DNA of 64,000 nt from Vreelandella halophila. Its GTDB lineage: Bacteria > Pseudomonadota > Gammaproteobacteria > Pseudomonadales > Oleiphilaceae. Positions within the stretch are counted from its first letter, which is position 1; every line of letters starts with the position of its first letter. Both the position numbers and the translations under genes were made by a program. The notes under the pieces were generated by a model. It ran no database searches, was not told where the DNA came from, and was given only the letters and a program-made list of their open reading frames with translations. Shown here one piece after another: positions 1 to 8,395 of the stretch. The stretch lies in NCBI RefSeq assembly GCF_019903425.1, contig NZ_JACHUZ010000013.1, positions 2,300,361 through 2,364,360 on the forward strand, given 5' to 3'.

Positions 1-1
1 C

Positions 2-76
2 CGGGTTGTGACGCGGGGCAATGAATCCCTGAGCGGCGATATGAGGGTCCGCCTCCGCGGCGAGGGGGCCGACTGA
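2..76 (+). CDS. C-terminal tail of RND efflux periplasmic adaptor (partial)
   Basis: An open frame enters from the left edge and stops at 74-76 after 24 codons. The stop shares one base with the ATG of the RND permease (TGATG). The tail, with VVTRGNESL followed by GDMRVRLRGEGAD, resembles the last beta-strand of membrane fusion proteins (HlyD/AcrA family), which usually precede the permease in an operon. The identification rests mainly on context, since only the last residues are visible. Confidence 0.55.
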   Translation, partial: RVVTRGNESLSGDMRVRLRGEGAD

Positions 77-3000
77 TGTTCGAGGGTGTTATACGCCAGG
101 GGACCCTGGTAACCGTCACGGCGCTGATTGTCGCCATCCTTGGTGCCGCCGCCGCACTGCGTATTCCGGTCCAGATGATCCCGGACCTGGAGGTGCGCAC
201 GGTCACCGTTGAGACCAGCTGGCCCGGGGCCACGCCCCAGGATATCGAGAAGGACATCCTGATCGAACAGGAGCGTTTCCTTCGCAACGTCCCCAACCTG
301 AGCCGCATGACTTCCAGCGCGTCCAGCGGTTCCGCCGAGATCGAGCTTGAGTTTCCCTTCGGCACCGACATCACTGAAACCCTGATCGACGTCAACAATG
401 CCCTGAGCCAGGTGCCTGACTACCCCCGCAATGTGGACGAGCCACGCATCGTGGCCGCCTCATTCTCCTCCAATGCTTTCATGTATTTCCGGGTCGCCAC
501 GCTGCCGGACAATCCGCGGAACCTGGATATCGTAATGATGCGGGATTTCGTGGAAGACCATGTGCGGCCGCGTATGGAGAGCGTTGAAGGGGTCTCCGAG
601 GTGACCGTCGGTGGCGGCGCGGACCGGCAGATGCAGGTGCGCGTGGATGCTGATGCCCTGAGCCGCTATGGGTTGGGGCTTACGGACGTACGCGATGCCA
701 TACGCGAACGCAACCAGGATGTTTCCGGTGGCGAAGTGGACGCCGGCAAGCGCCGGTACCTGCTCCGGACCGTGGGGCGCTTCGACTCCCGTGAAGGGCT
801 AGCGGACCTGATACTGGCGCGAGAGGGGGATTCCGTCATCCGGCTTTCGGATGTGGCCAGTATCCGCCAGGACCATTCACGCATACGCCAGGAATCCCTG
901 GTGGATGGCAAGCAGGTCATCGGCCTCCAGGTCCGGCGTGAGAGCGGCTCCAATGTCATCAACATCAAGAACCGCATGCTGGATGAGGTCGAGGCGATCA
1001 ATGATGAGGTGCTGGAACCGGAAGGCCTGCGCCTGGCGCTCAACTCCCATGATGCCCGCTACGTCGAGGCCTCGATCGCCAACGTCTGGACCAACCTGGG
1101 CATCGGCGCCGTCTTCGCAACCCTGATCATGTTTGCCTTCCTGCGCTCGCCCAAGGCCACCTTCGTGGGCGTGGTGGGCATTCCCCTGTGCGCCATCGCC
1201 GCCTTCCTCGGGCTCCTGATGACCGGCCGCACCCTGAACGTCATCTCCCTGGCCGGTGTGGCCTTCGCCATTGGCATGACCATCGACAACAGCATCGTGG
1301 TGCTGGAGAACATCGAACGCTACCGGCGGCTGGGGCTGGACCGCTTCGAGTCCGCGCTGCGGGGTGTGCGCGAGGTATGGCCGGCCGTTCTGGCCTCGAC
1401 ACTGACCACGGTCCTGGTCTTCCTGCCCATCCTGTTCGTGGAGGAGGAGGCCGGTCAGCTCTATTCGGATGTGGCCATCGCCATCAGCAGTGCCATTGTG
1501 GCCTCGATGCTGGTGGCCATCACGCTCATTCCGATGCTCAGTGCGCGGCTGTCGTTCCGGGGGGATGTTGAGTCCGAGGAGACGGAGGCGCCGACACCGC
1601 GATGGATGCGCCTTGTCCTGGGTATGGTGCGGTGGATCACAGCGTCGGTGCCGCGAGCGGTGGGCGTGATTGCGGGGACCGTGGCAGCCGGCGCCTTCAT
1701 CATACTGGTGCTGACGCCCCCCGCTGAATACCTGCCGGAAGGCGAGGAGGCCAAGACCTTTGCGTCCATGTCCGCACCGCCGGGGTACAATCTCAATACC
1801 ATGAGCGGGATCGCGGAAGAGGTGGAGGCGCACTTCCTGCCCCATGTGGGAGCGGACCGTGAGGCCTATGCCGCCGGTGATACGCGTGTGCCGCCCATGG
1901 AATACCTCAACATGAACGTCTCGCCCGGTGGCATCCGGATCATTGCGGAAACCATCAACCCGGATGACATCGATGCGCTCATGGACGAGATCACGCGTTT
2001 CTACGAGACGTTCCCTGGAATGCGCGCCTTTGCGGCCAAGGGGTCCATTATATCCAGTAACGATGGCGGCACCCGCAGTATCAACCTGGATATTTCGGGG
2101 CCGGACCTGCAGACGGTCTACCGGACCGCCAACCGGATCTACGACCGGGCACAGGCCATTTTTGACAATCCGCGCATCGATAGTCAGCCGTCGTCGCTGA
2201 CTCTGGCGCAGCCGCTTGTCGAGGTCCGTCCCGATTACGACCGCGCCGCGGAAGTGGGCCTTTCCACAGGGGCTATCGGATTTACGGTGGCAGCGGCGAC
2301 CGAGGGCGCCTATGTGGACGACTATTTTCTGGATGACGACAAGATCGACCTGTATCTCTATGGCGGTGATCCCGAGCGGCCCAGGCTGGAAGGGCTACGC
2401 CAGATCAGCGTGAACACGCCCCGGGGCGGGACACTGCCGCTGTCGGCCCTGGCCACGGTGGAGGAACGGGTCGATACCAGCACCGTGCGCCGTGTGGATG
2501 GCCAGCGCACCGTCACCCTGAACATCATCCCGCCGGATGACGTGCCACTTGAGCGCGGTGTTGAGCGGGTACGGGAGGAGCTGCTCGGGCAGCTGCGTGA
2601 CAGTGGCGAGTGGCCGGCGGAGGTCGGCGTGTCGCTGTCCGGTGCCAGCACCCAGATGGAGGCCACGCGGGAGGCGCTGAGCGGCAACTTCATGGTGTCG
2701 CTGGCCATCGTGTACCTGTTGCTGGTGGCCATTTTCACCCATTGGGGTTATCCGCTCCTGATCATGACAACAGTGCCACTGGGCATCGCCAGCGGTATCG
2801 TTGGGCTGGTTCTGATGAACCTGGTGGGACAGGGGGTACTGCCGCTTCTGGGCGCGGAACCCCTGCAGCAGCCTTTTGACATGATCAGCATGCTGGGCTT
2901 CCTGATCCTGCTCGGGACTGTGGTGAACAACCCCATCCTGGTGGTCGACCAGGCCCGCCGGAATGTCCAGCATGACCCCGGTGACGTGGCCGGTGCCGTG

Positions 3001-3219
3001 GTGCTGGCCGTGCAGCAACGGCTCAGGCCCATTGCAATGACCACGCTGACGACGGCGTTTGGACTGGCACCGCTGGTGTTCCTGCCAGGGGAGGGCACGG
3101 AACTCTATCGCGGCGTGGGTGCCATTGTGCTTTTCGGTCTGCTGGGCGCCACGCTGGTGACGGTCACCTTCCTGCCGGCCCTGACAATGCTGGTAATGCG
3201 CCATTTCCGGCGGCAGTGA
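76..3219 (+). CDS. RND-family efflux permease (AcrB/HAE-like)
   Basis: Inner-membrane proton-driven efflux permease of 1047 residues, the normal size for the AcrB/MexB superfamily. It starts with a TM1 helix (residues about 9-28), has a large periplasmic porter loop, a central membrane block (about 335-500), a second periplasmic loop and a C-terminal membrane block (about 860-1040). The TM4 relay reads GMTIDNSIVVLENIE, keeping one Asp (D404) with Asn at the next position. TM10 reads GTVVNNPIL, with Asn (N951) where AcrB has the proton-relay Lys940. This Asn-Asn form is seen in some RND subfamilies, so it need not mean loss of function. It overlaps the preceding adaptor by one base. The substrate cannot be inferred. 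Confidence 0.9.
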   Translation: MFEGVIRQGTLVTVTALIVAILGAAAALRIPVQMIPDLEVRTVTVETSWPGATPQDIEKDILIEQERFLRNVPNLSRMTSSASSGSAEIELEFPFGTDITETLIDVNNALSQVPDYPRNVDEPRIVAASFSSNAFMYFRVATLPDNPRNLDIVMMRDFVEDHVRPRMESVEGVSEVTVGGGADRQMQVRVDADALSRYGLGLTDVRDAIRERNQDVSGGEVDAGKRRYLLRTVGRFDSREGLADLILAREGDSVIRLSDVASIRQDHSRIRQESLVDGKQVIGLQVRRESGSNVINIKNRMLDEVEAINDEVLEPEGLRLALNSHDARYVEASIANVWTNLGIGAVFATLIMFAFLRSPKATFVGVVGIPLCAIAAFLGLLMTGRTLNVISLAGVAFAIGMTIDNSIVVLENIERYRRLGLDRFESALRGVREVWPAVLASTLTTVLVFLPILFVEEEAGQLYSDVAIAISSAIVASMLVAITLIPMLSARLSFRGDVESEETEAPTPRWMRLVLGMVRWITASVPRAVGVIAGTVAAGAFIILVLTPPAEYLPEGEEAKTFASMSAPPGYNLNTMSGIAEEVEAHFLPHVGADREAYAAGDTRVPPMEYLNMNVSPGGIRIIAETINPDDIDALMDEITRFYETFPGMRAFAAKGSIISSNDGGTRSINLDISGPDLQTVYRTANRIYDRAQAIFDNPRIDSQPSSLTLAQPLVEVRPDYDRAAEVGLSTGAIGFTVAAATEGAYVDDYFLDDDKIDLYLYGGDPERPRLEGLRQISVNTPRGGTLPLSALATVEERVDTSTVRRVDGQRTVTLNIIPPDDVPLERGVERVREELLGQLRDSGEWPAEVGVSLSGASTQMEATREALSGNFMVSLAIVYLLLVAIFTHWGYPLLIMTTVPLGIASGIVGLVLMNLVGQGVLPLLGAEPLQQPFDMISMLGFLILLGTVVNNPILVVDQARRNVQHDPGDVAGAVVLAVQQRLRPIAMTTLTTAFGLAPLVFLPGEGTELYRGVGAIVLFGLLGATLVTVTFLPALTMLVMRHFRRQ

Positions 3220-3301
3220 CCAACAATCCGGGCCGGTGCTGTTGCCGTCTCCCCATTTAGGTTTCACAATTCAGTTCTACGGATCCTTTGGGGAGAAACG
3301 G

Positions 3302-3883
3302 ATGATGCTCAGGCCTCTGAACACTTTCTGCGCGGCGCTTGTGCTGCTATTGGCAGCTTTTCCGGCAATGGCGCAACCTCTCTCCGATGAGCGGATTGAG
3401 GGCTTTCTTGCGAGCCTTGAGGATCTGGAGAGCCTGGGCGAGCGGATCGAAAATACTGATCTGTTCGGGGACATGGGCCGGGAAATACAGGAACAGGCCA
3501 CCCGGAAGGGCGAATTCCGGCCCATGCGCATGATGGTCGATAGAATGCGTGACCATGAAATGCACAATGAGTTCGCTGCAGTGGTTTCCGATCACGGGTT
3601 CCAGCATCCCGAGGACTGGGCGGATACAGGTGACCGCATCATGCGGGCCATGGCGGCAATGGAGCTGAAAAAGCACAACAGGGACGATATGCGGAAGGAA
3701 ATGAGCGCCATGATGAAGCAGATGGAGGACAACCCCAATATCTCGGAGCAGCAACGCAAACGTATGCGCCAGCAGATGGAACAGGCCATGGCCGGAATGA
3801 AGGCCATGGCCGATGCGCCCCAGGCTGACATCGAGGCGGTTCGCCCCTATAGAGACCGGATCCGTCAGGCGATGGACAACTGA
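3302..3883 (+). CDS. Small periplasmic alpha-helical protein of unknown function
   Basis: A 193-residue protein with a clear Sec signal peptide (hydrophobic core from about residue 9, probable cleavage after AMA-Q at about 24). The mature part is charged, Met-rich and predicted helical, with a coiled-coil-like stretch at about 130-175 (repeated KQME/QQME-type heptads). The start at 3302 is chosen because GGGGAGAAACGG precedes the ATG at good spacing and the signal peptide begins there; the open frame extends upstream to 3236. It lies 23 bp before the uvrY-type regulator in the same orientation. I do not recognise a family. The general look (small, periplasmic, helical, Met/Gln-rich) would suit a chaperone-like protein, but that is only an impression. 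Confidence 0.7.
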   Translation: MMLRPLNTFCAALVLLLAAFPAMAQPLSDERIEGFLASLEDLESLGERIENTDLFGDMGREIQEQATRKGEFRPMRMMVDRMRDHEMHNEFAAVVSDHGFQHPEDWADTGDRIMRAMAAMELKKHNRDDMRKEMSAMMKQMEDNPNISEQQRKRMRQQMEQAMAGMKAMADAPQADIEAVRPYRDRIRQAMDN

Positions 3884-3906
3884 ATCCAGACAGCAGGAGG
3901 TATCGC

Positions 3907-4557
3907 GTGATCCGGATTCTGGTTGTGGATGACCATGAACTCGTGCGCACCGGCATCACACGAATGCTGGCGGATGACAGCGAGATTGAGATTGCCGGTG
4001 AAGCGGATTCGGGGGAAGCAGCAGTGGACCACGTCCGGCGCGACCCTCCGGATGTCGTACTCATGGACCTGCGTATGCCCGGTATCGGCGGGCTAGAAGC
4101 CATGCGCCAGATTCACCGCATCAATGACGACGTGCGGGTCATCGCCGTCACCGCCTGCGCTGATGATCCCTATCCCACGCGCGTCATGCAGGGCGGGGCA
4201 CACGCCTACATCACCAAGGGCGCGGATTTCGAGGAAATGCTGCAGGCGGTGCGGCGGGCGTCGCTCGGGCAGCGCTACATCAGCCCCGAGATCGCCCAGA
4301 AGATGGCGCTGGGCAAGGTCAACGGGGCCTCCGAGGAATTTACCGCCTTTGACGAACTCTCGGAGCGTGAGCTGCAGATCGCCACCATGATCGTTCAGGG
4401 TCAGAAGGTGCAGGTCATATCGGACAAACTCTGTGTGAGCCCCAAGACCGTGAATACCCACCGTTATCGCATCTTCGAGAAGCTGGGCATCGACAGCGAT
4501 GTGGAGCTGACCCTGAAGGCGGTGAAATACGGCCTGCTGGATGCCGATGAAGTCTGA
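3907..4557 (+). CDS. uvrY: UvrY/GacA-type response regulator
   Basis: NarL/FixJ-family response regulator of 216 residues. The receiver domain (about 1-120) has the acidic pair in VVDDHE, the phosphoacceptor Asp in VLMDLRMPG (about residue 56) and the Lys in the ITKGA segment. The C-terminal LuxR helix-turn-helix (about 148-210) reads LSERELQIATMIVQGQ and SPKTVNTHRYRIFEKL. In gammaproteobacteria this protein is the partner of the BarA/GacS sensor and drives CsrB/C-type small RNAs. Its position directly before uvrC, overlapping it by 17 bases, is the classical arrangement and supports the assignment. The AGGAGG-like sequence before the start at 3896 fits the chosen start. Confidence 0.93.
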   Translation: MIRILVVDDHELVRTGITRMLADDSEIEIAGEADSGEAAVDHVRRDPPDVVLMDLRMPGIGGLEAMRQIHRINDDVRVIAVTACADDPYPTRVMQGGAHAYITKGADFEEMLQAVRRASLGQRYISPEIAQKMALGKVNGASEEFTAFDELSERELQIATMIVQGQKVQVISDKLCVSPKTVNTHRYRIFEKLGIDSDVELTLKAVKYGLLDADEV

Positions 4558-6391
4558 AACCGCTGAAGTCTTCGATTCCGCTGCCTTTCTCAAGCAGGTA
4601 ACCGAAAAGCCCGGCGTCTACCAGATGTACGACGCCAATGGCGACATTCTCTACGTGGGCAAGGCCTCCAACCTGCGCAAGCGGCTTGCCAGCTATTTCC
4701 GCAAGCAGGGGCAGGCGATCAAGACCCAGTCGCTGGTCAGCCGTATCGCCGACATCCAGGTTACGGTCACCGCCAGTGAAACCGAGGCGCTGCTGTTGGA
4801 GCAGAACCTCATCAAGTCCCAGCGGCCCCCGTACAACATCCTGCTGCGGGACGACAAATCCTATCCCTACATCTATCTGTCCAACCACAGTGACTACCCG
4901 TCGCTGACCTTCCGGCGGGGCAAGAGCAAGCGGGATAAAGGCACCTTTTTCGGGCCCTTTCCGTCCGGTGGGGCGGTCCGGGAGAGCCTGAACATCCTGC
5001 AGAAGGTGTTCCGCATCCGGAACTGCAGCGAGAGCTACTTCCGCAACCGCACGCGACCCTGCCTGCAGTACCAGATCAACCGCTGCACGGCGCCCTGTGT
5101 GGGCATGATCTCCCCGGAGGAATACCAGCAGGATGTACGCCGCGCACGGCTGTTCCTGCAGGGCAAGAATCCGGAGATCATCCAGGAACTGATGGACGCC
5201 ATGGAGCAGGCTTCCACCAGTCTCGATTTTGAGCGCGCGGCCCAGTTCCGGGATCAGATCAACTATCTGCGCCATGTGCAGGAACAGCAGGCCATCGAGG
5301 GCGGCAGCGCCGAACTCGACGTGATCGGGCTCAGCCAGGAGGCGGGCGTGGTCTGTGTGGTGGTGCTGTCCGTGCGCGGCGGACGGATCGTGGGCACCCA
5401 GCATTTCTTCCCAAGGCTTTCCATGGACCAGGAGGAGAGCGAGCTCATCACCGCCTTCATCGGCCAGTTCTATCTGGGCGAGGACAACCCGCGGGAAATT
5501 CCCCGGGAGATCATCGTGGCGGACGAGATCCCGGACCGGGAAGTACTGGACCAGGCGCTGTCCAACCAGGCTGGCCGGGATACGCGAGTGCGTCACCGCG
5601 TTCGCGATGAACGCCGGCGCTGGCTCCAGATGGCCCGCACCAACGCCGAGGAAACCCTGCGCAGTCATCTTTCCAATAAGGAGACCGTCTACCGCAGGCT
5701 GCTCGCGCTGCGGGAGCTGCTGGAAATGGACGAGATTCCGGCCCGCATGGAATGCTTCGACATCAGCCACAGCCAGGGCGAGAACACGGTCGCATCCTGT
5801 GTGGTTTTTGACGAGAATGGACCTCTGAAGAGTGACTACCGGCTCTATAATATTGAAGGCGAGACTGCGGGGGACGACTATGCGGCCATGGGGCAGGTCC
5901 TGCGCCGCCGCTACCGCCGCATCAAGGCGGGAGACGGAAAACGGCCGGACCTGGTGTTCATCGACGGTGGCCTCGGCCAGCTCAATGTCGCACGCACCGT
6001 CTTCGATGAGCTGGGAATTGACGACATTACCCTGATCGGTGTGGCCAAGGGCGAGGCACGCCGCGCCGGCATGGAAGAGCTGATCGAGGCGCTGACTGAA
6101 AACCGCTTCCGGGTGCCACCGGACTCCCCGGCGCTGCACCTGATCCAGCACATCCGGGACGAGGCCCACCGCTTCGCGATTACGGGCCACCGGCAGCGCC
6201 GTGACAAGAAACGCAGCAGTTCGACGCTGGAGGGGATCCCGGGAGTGGGGCCGCGCCGGCGAAGGGACCTGATAAACTACTTCGGTGGCCTTCAGGAACT
6301 GCGCAAGGCCAGCGTTGGTGAGATTGCCAAGGTGCGGGGGATCAGTGATGCCCTTGCCGAATCCATTCACTCAGCACTGCATAACGAGTAG
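4541..6391 (+). CDS. uvrC: Excinuclease ABC subunit UvrC
   Basis: The dual-incision nuclease of nucleotide excision repair, 616 residues, normal length. The GIY-YIG nuclease domain for the 3' incision lies at about 18-95 (PGVYQMYD, ILYVGKASNLRKRL). The Cys-rich linker follows (CLQYQINRCTAPC, about 174-188), then the UVR domain that binds UvrB (about 203-240). The RNase H-like domain for the 5' incision is at about 390-550 (ECFDISHSQGENTVAS, VFIDGGLGQLN), and tandem helix-hairpin-helix motifs end the protein (IPGVGPRRRRDLI and VRGISDALAESI). A second in-frame ATG at 4547 is a possible start. The next gene, pgsA, begins 3 bp after the stop. Confidence 0.97.
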   Translation: MPMKSETAEVFDSAAFLKQVTEKPGVYQMYDANGDILYVGKASNLRKRLASYFRKQGQAIKTQSLVSRIADIQVTVTASETEALLLEQNLIKSQRPPYNILLRDDKSYPYIYLSNHSDYPSLTFRRGKSKRDKGTFFGPFPSGGAVRESLNILQKVFRIRNCSESYFRNRTRPCLQYQINRCTAPCVGMISPEEYQQDVRRARLFLQGKNPEIIQELMDAMEQASTSLDFERAAQFRDQINYLRHVQEQQAIEGGSAELDVIGLSQEAGVVCVVVLSVRGGRIVGTQHFFPRLSMDQEESELITAFIGQFYLGEDNPREIPREIIVADEIPDREVLDQALSNQAGRDTRVRHRVRDERRRWLQMARTNAEETLRSHLSNKETVYRRLLALRELLEMDEIPARMECFDISHSQGENTVASCVVFDENGPLKSDYRLYNIEGETAGDDYAAMGQVLRRRYRRIKAGDGKRPDLVFIDGGLGQLNVARTVFDELGIDDITLIGVAKGEARRAGMEELIEALTENRFRVPPDSPALHLIQHIRDEAHRFAITGHRQRRDKKRSSSTLEGIPGVGPRRRRDLINYFGGLQELRKASVGEIAKVRGISDALAESIHSALHNE

Positions 6392-6394
6392 CGA

Positions 6395-6940
6395 ATGAAC
6401 CTACCCAACATCCTCACCTTTTCACGGATCGCGATGATCCCGCTGTTCCTGCTGGTGTTCTTCATGCCGTTCCAGTGGGCCTACATGGCCAGCGCGGTCA
6501 TTTTCGCGGTGGCTGCCGTCACTGACTGGCTGGATGGTTTCCTGGCCCGGCGTTGGGACCAGTCAACGCCGCTGGGCGCCTTTCTGGACCCGGTGGCGGA
6601 CAAACTCATGGTGGCCGGAGCGCTGGCCGTGCTGATCCATGATTACGGCTCACTGTTCCTGACCATTCCGGCCATAGTGATCATTGGGCGTGAGATCGTG
6701 ATCTCGGCACTGCGTGAGTGGATGGCGGAGATGGGCAAGCGTGCCAGCGTGGCGGTGTCGCTGATTGGCAAGGTCAAGACGGGCTTCCAGATGGTGGCCA
6801 TTGTCATGCTGCTGGCTTACCCGCCCGGTGAGCCTGTTGCCATGGCCGGGCTGGTGATGCTGGCGGTAGCGGCCGCGCTCACCCTGTGGTCAATGTGCGT
6901 TTACCTGAAAGCCGCCTGGGAAGAGATCAGCGCTACCTGA
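6395..6940 (+). CDS. pgsA: CDP-diacylglycerol-glycerol-3-phosphate 3-phosphatidyltransferase
   Basis: Membrane enzyme that makes phosphatidylglycerophosphate from CDP-diacylglycerol and glycerol-3-phosphate, the committed step to phosphatidylglycerol and cardiolipin. It has 181 residues with about five to six membrane segments. The CDP-alcohol phosphotransferase signature DG-x2-AR-x8-G-x3-D-x3-D is visible at about 48-70 (DWLDGFLARRW, then GAFLDPVADK). It follows uvrC by 3 bp, so uvrY-uvrC-pgsA is probably one transcript, as in many gammaproteobacteria. Its 3' end overlaps the 3' end of the opposing diguanylate cyclase gene by 40 bp. Confidence 0.95.
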   Translation: MNLPNILTFSRIAMIPLFLLVFFMPFQWAYMASAVIFAVAAVTDWLDGFLARRWDQSTPLGAFLDPVADKLMVAGALAVLIHDYGSLFLTIPAIVIIGREIVISALREWMAEMGKRASVAVSLIGKVKTGFQMVAIVMLLAYPPGEPVAMAGLVMLAVAAALTLWSMCVYLKAAWEEISAT

Positions 6941-8202
6941 TTACGGCCAGAGTGCTTGGCGTGGTACAGGAGTCCGTCGGCGTGTTGAATAAAGGCCCTG
7001 AGGCTCTGGCTCTGGTCGTATTGGGTGACGCCGATGCTTACGGTTACCGGGGTACCACCGGCGTGGATGCAGGTCTCTGTGGTCTGGCGCAGAGTCTCCG
7101 CAACCTGCTGAGCGCCCGTAAGATCGGTCGCCGGCAGGATCACAAAGAACTCCTCGCCGCCCCAGCGGCCCAGGGTGTCGGTTGAACGCAGTCGGGCGCC
7201 CAGGGTTACACCCACCTGGATCAGCACCTGGTCTCCCACCTCATGCCCGTGCTGGTCATTGACCCATTTGAAATGGTCCAGATCCAGCGCGAGCAGTGAC
7301 AGCGGCTGACTGCTCCGGTGGACGCGGTTGATTTCCTCCTCAAGAACCTGCTCCGTCCGGCGCCTGTTCGGAAGACCGGTGAGTTGGTCCTCATGGGCCA
7401 TGCGCTCCAGACGTTGCCGGAGCTGGCGTGTTTCGGTCATATCCTGTGAGAAACCGATAAACCCGGTAAAGCCACCTTCCCCGCTCAGCAGGGGCACCTT
7501 ATGGGTCTCATAGACGCGCTCAACTCCATCGTCTGTCCTGAAGGTTTCCTCCCCCCGCTGAGGCTCCCGCGTGGCGAGTACCCGCTGGTCGAGTTCCCGG
7601 CAGTTGTCCGCTGTCTCACGGGGAAGCAGGTCCTCGTCCCGGGCACCGACAATGGCATCGGGTTCACGGCCGTAAAGAGTGGCCGTCCTGTGGTTCAGAT
7701 AGATATAGCGTCGTTCGGTATCCTTGAGATAGATGCAGGCCGGGGCATGGTCAAGGACGGTTTCCAGCAGGTCCTGCTTCTCCCGCAGTGCCCGTTCAAG
7801 CTGTACTTTCTCGGTTATATCCGTGCAGACGCCGCTCATGCCCCGGATACTGCCGTCAGTTCTGAAAAGTGGGCGCTTCACGGTCCAGAACCAGCGTTCC
7901 TCGCCGGTGGCGGCGATGACATTGCGTTCCTGGGTCTCTATGGTCTGGCCCTGGAGCAGGACCTGTTGGTCGTTCTCAAGCAGGTCAGGGGAGTGGTCAA
8001 GGGAGAAGAAGGTACTGTCGTCGCGGCCGAGAATGGCCTCTTCCGGGAGGTCGAAAAGATCACACACGCGCTCATTGACATAGGTATAGCGTCCGTGGGC
8101 GTCCTTCATGAAAATGAAGGAGCCAATACTATCCACCGTGGCCCGCAGATCATCCAGTTGCCGATGGTTATCCGTAGTTGAGTGCGGTTTTCCGGTTTCC
8201 AT
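6901..8202 (-). CDS. PAS-PAS-GGDEF diguanylate cyclase
   Basis: Predicted cytosolic c-di-GMP synthase of 433 residues. Two PAS domains (about 15-130 and 140-260) have typical segments such as FMKDAHGRYTYVNERVCDLF and YLKDTERRYIYLNHRTA. The GGDEF domain (about 275-430) carries the active-site signature GGEEF and, five residues upstream, an RSTD I-site for product inhibition, so it should be catalytically active and feedback regulated. There are no membrane segments or signal peptide. No cofactor-binding residues are obvious in the PAS domains, so the stimulus is unknown. The last 40 bp overlap the convergent pgsA, leaving no room for a conventional terminator. Confidence 0.92.
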   Translation of the reverse strand: METGKPHSTTDNHRQLDDLRATVDSIGSFIFMKDAHGRYTYVNERVCDLFDLPEEAILGRDDSTFFSLDHSPDLLENDQQVLLQGQTIETQERNVIAATGEERWFWTVKRPLFRTDGSIRGMSGVCTDITEKVQLERALREKQDLLETVLDHAPACIYLKDTERRYIYLNHRTATLYGREPDAIVGARDEDLLPRETADNCRELDQRVLATREPQRGEETFRTDDGVERVYETHKVPLLSGEGGFTGFIGFSQDMTETRQLRQRLERMAHEDQLTGLPNRRRTEQVLEEEINRVHRSSQPLSLLALDLDHFKWVNDQHGHEVGDQVLIQVGVTLGARLRSTDTLGRWGGEEFFVILPATDLTGAQQVAETLRQTTETCIHAGGTPVTVSIGVTQYDQSQSLRAFIQHADGLLYHAKHSGRNQVALISSQAAFR

Positions 8203-8395
8203 GCCACCGCTTCCCGTATTGGATAATGTCTGACCGCATAAATTACGTCAGTGGCCTTTATGATGCAAAAAATCCTTGATCGGTTAATGCCACACCAGTT
8301 TATGCCGCAGCAGGGGGTGACTATGGTCGCAGCAGCGCATGGGCTATCCTGCCCATCGCACCCGACGTTGATGGACTGCCGCCAGGAGCAACCGG

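Noticed and set aside
4415-6370. 651-codon minus-strand open frame opposite uvrC
   Set aside because: A shadow of GC-rich coding: no recognisable motifs, low-complexity His/Gln/Arg-rich content, and fully covered by the well-supported uvrC.
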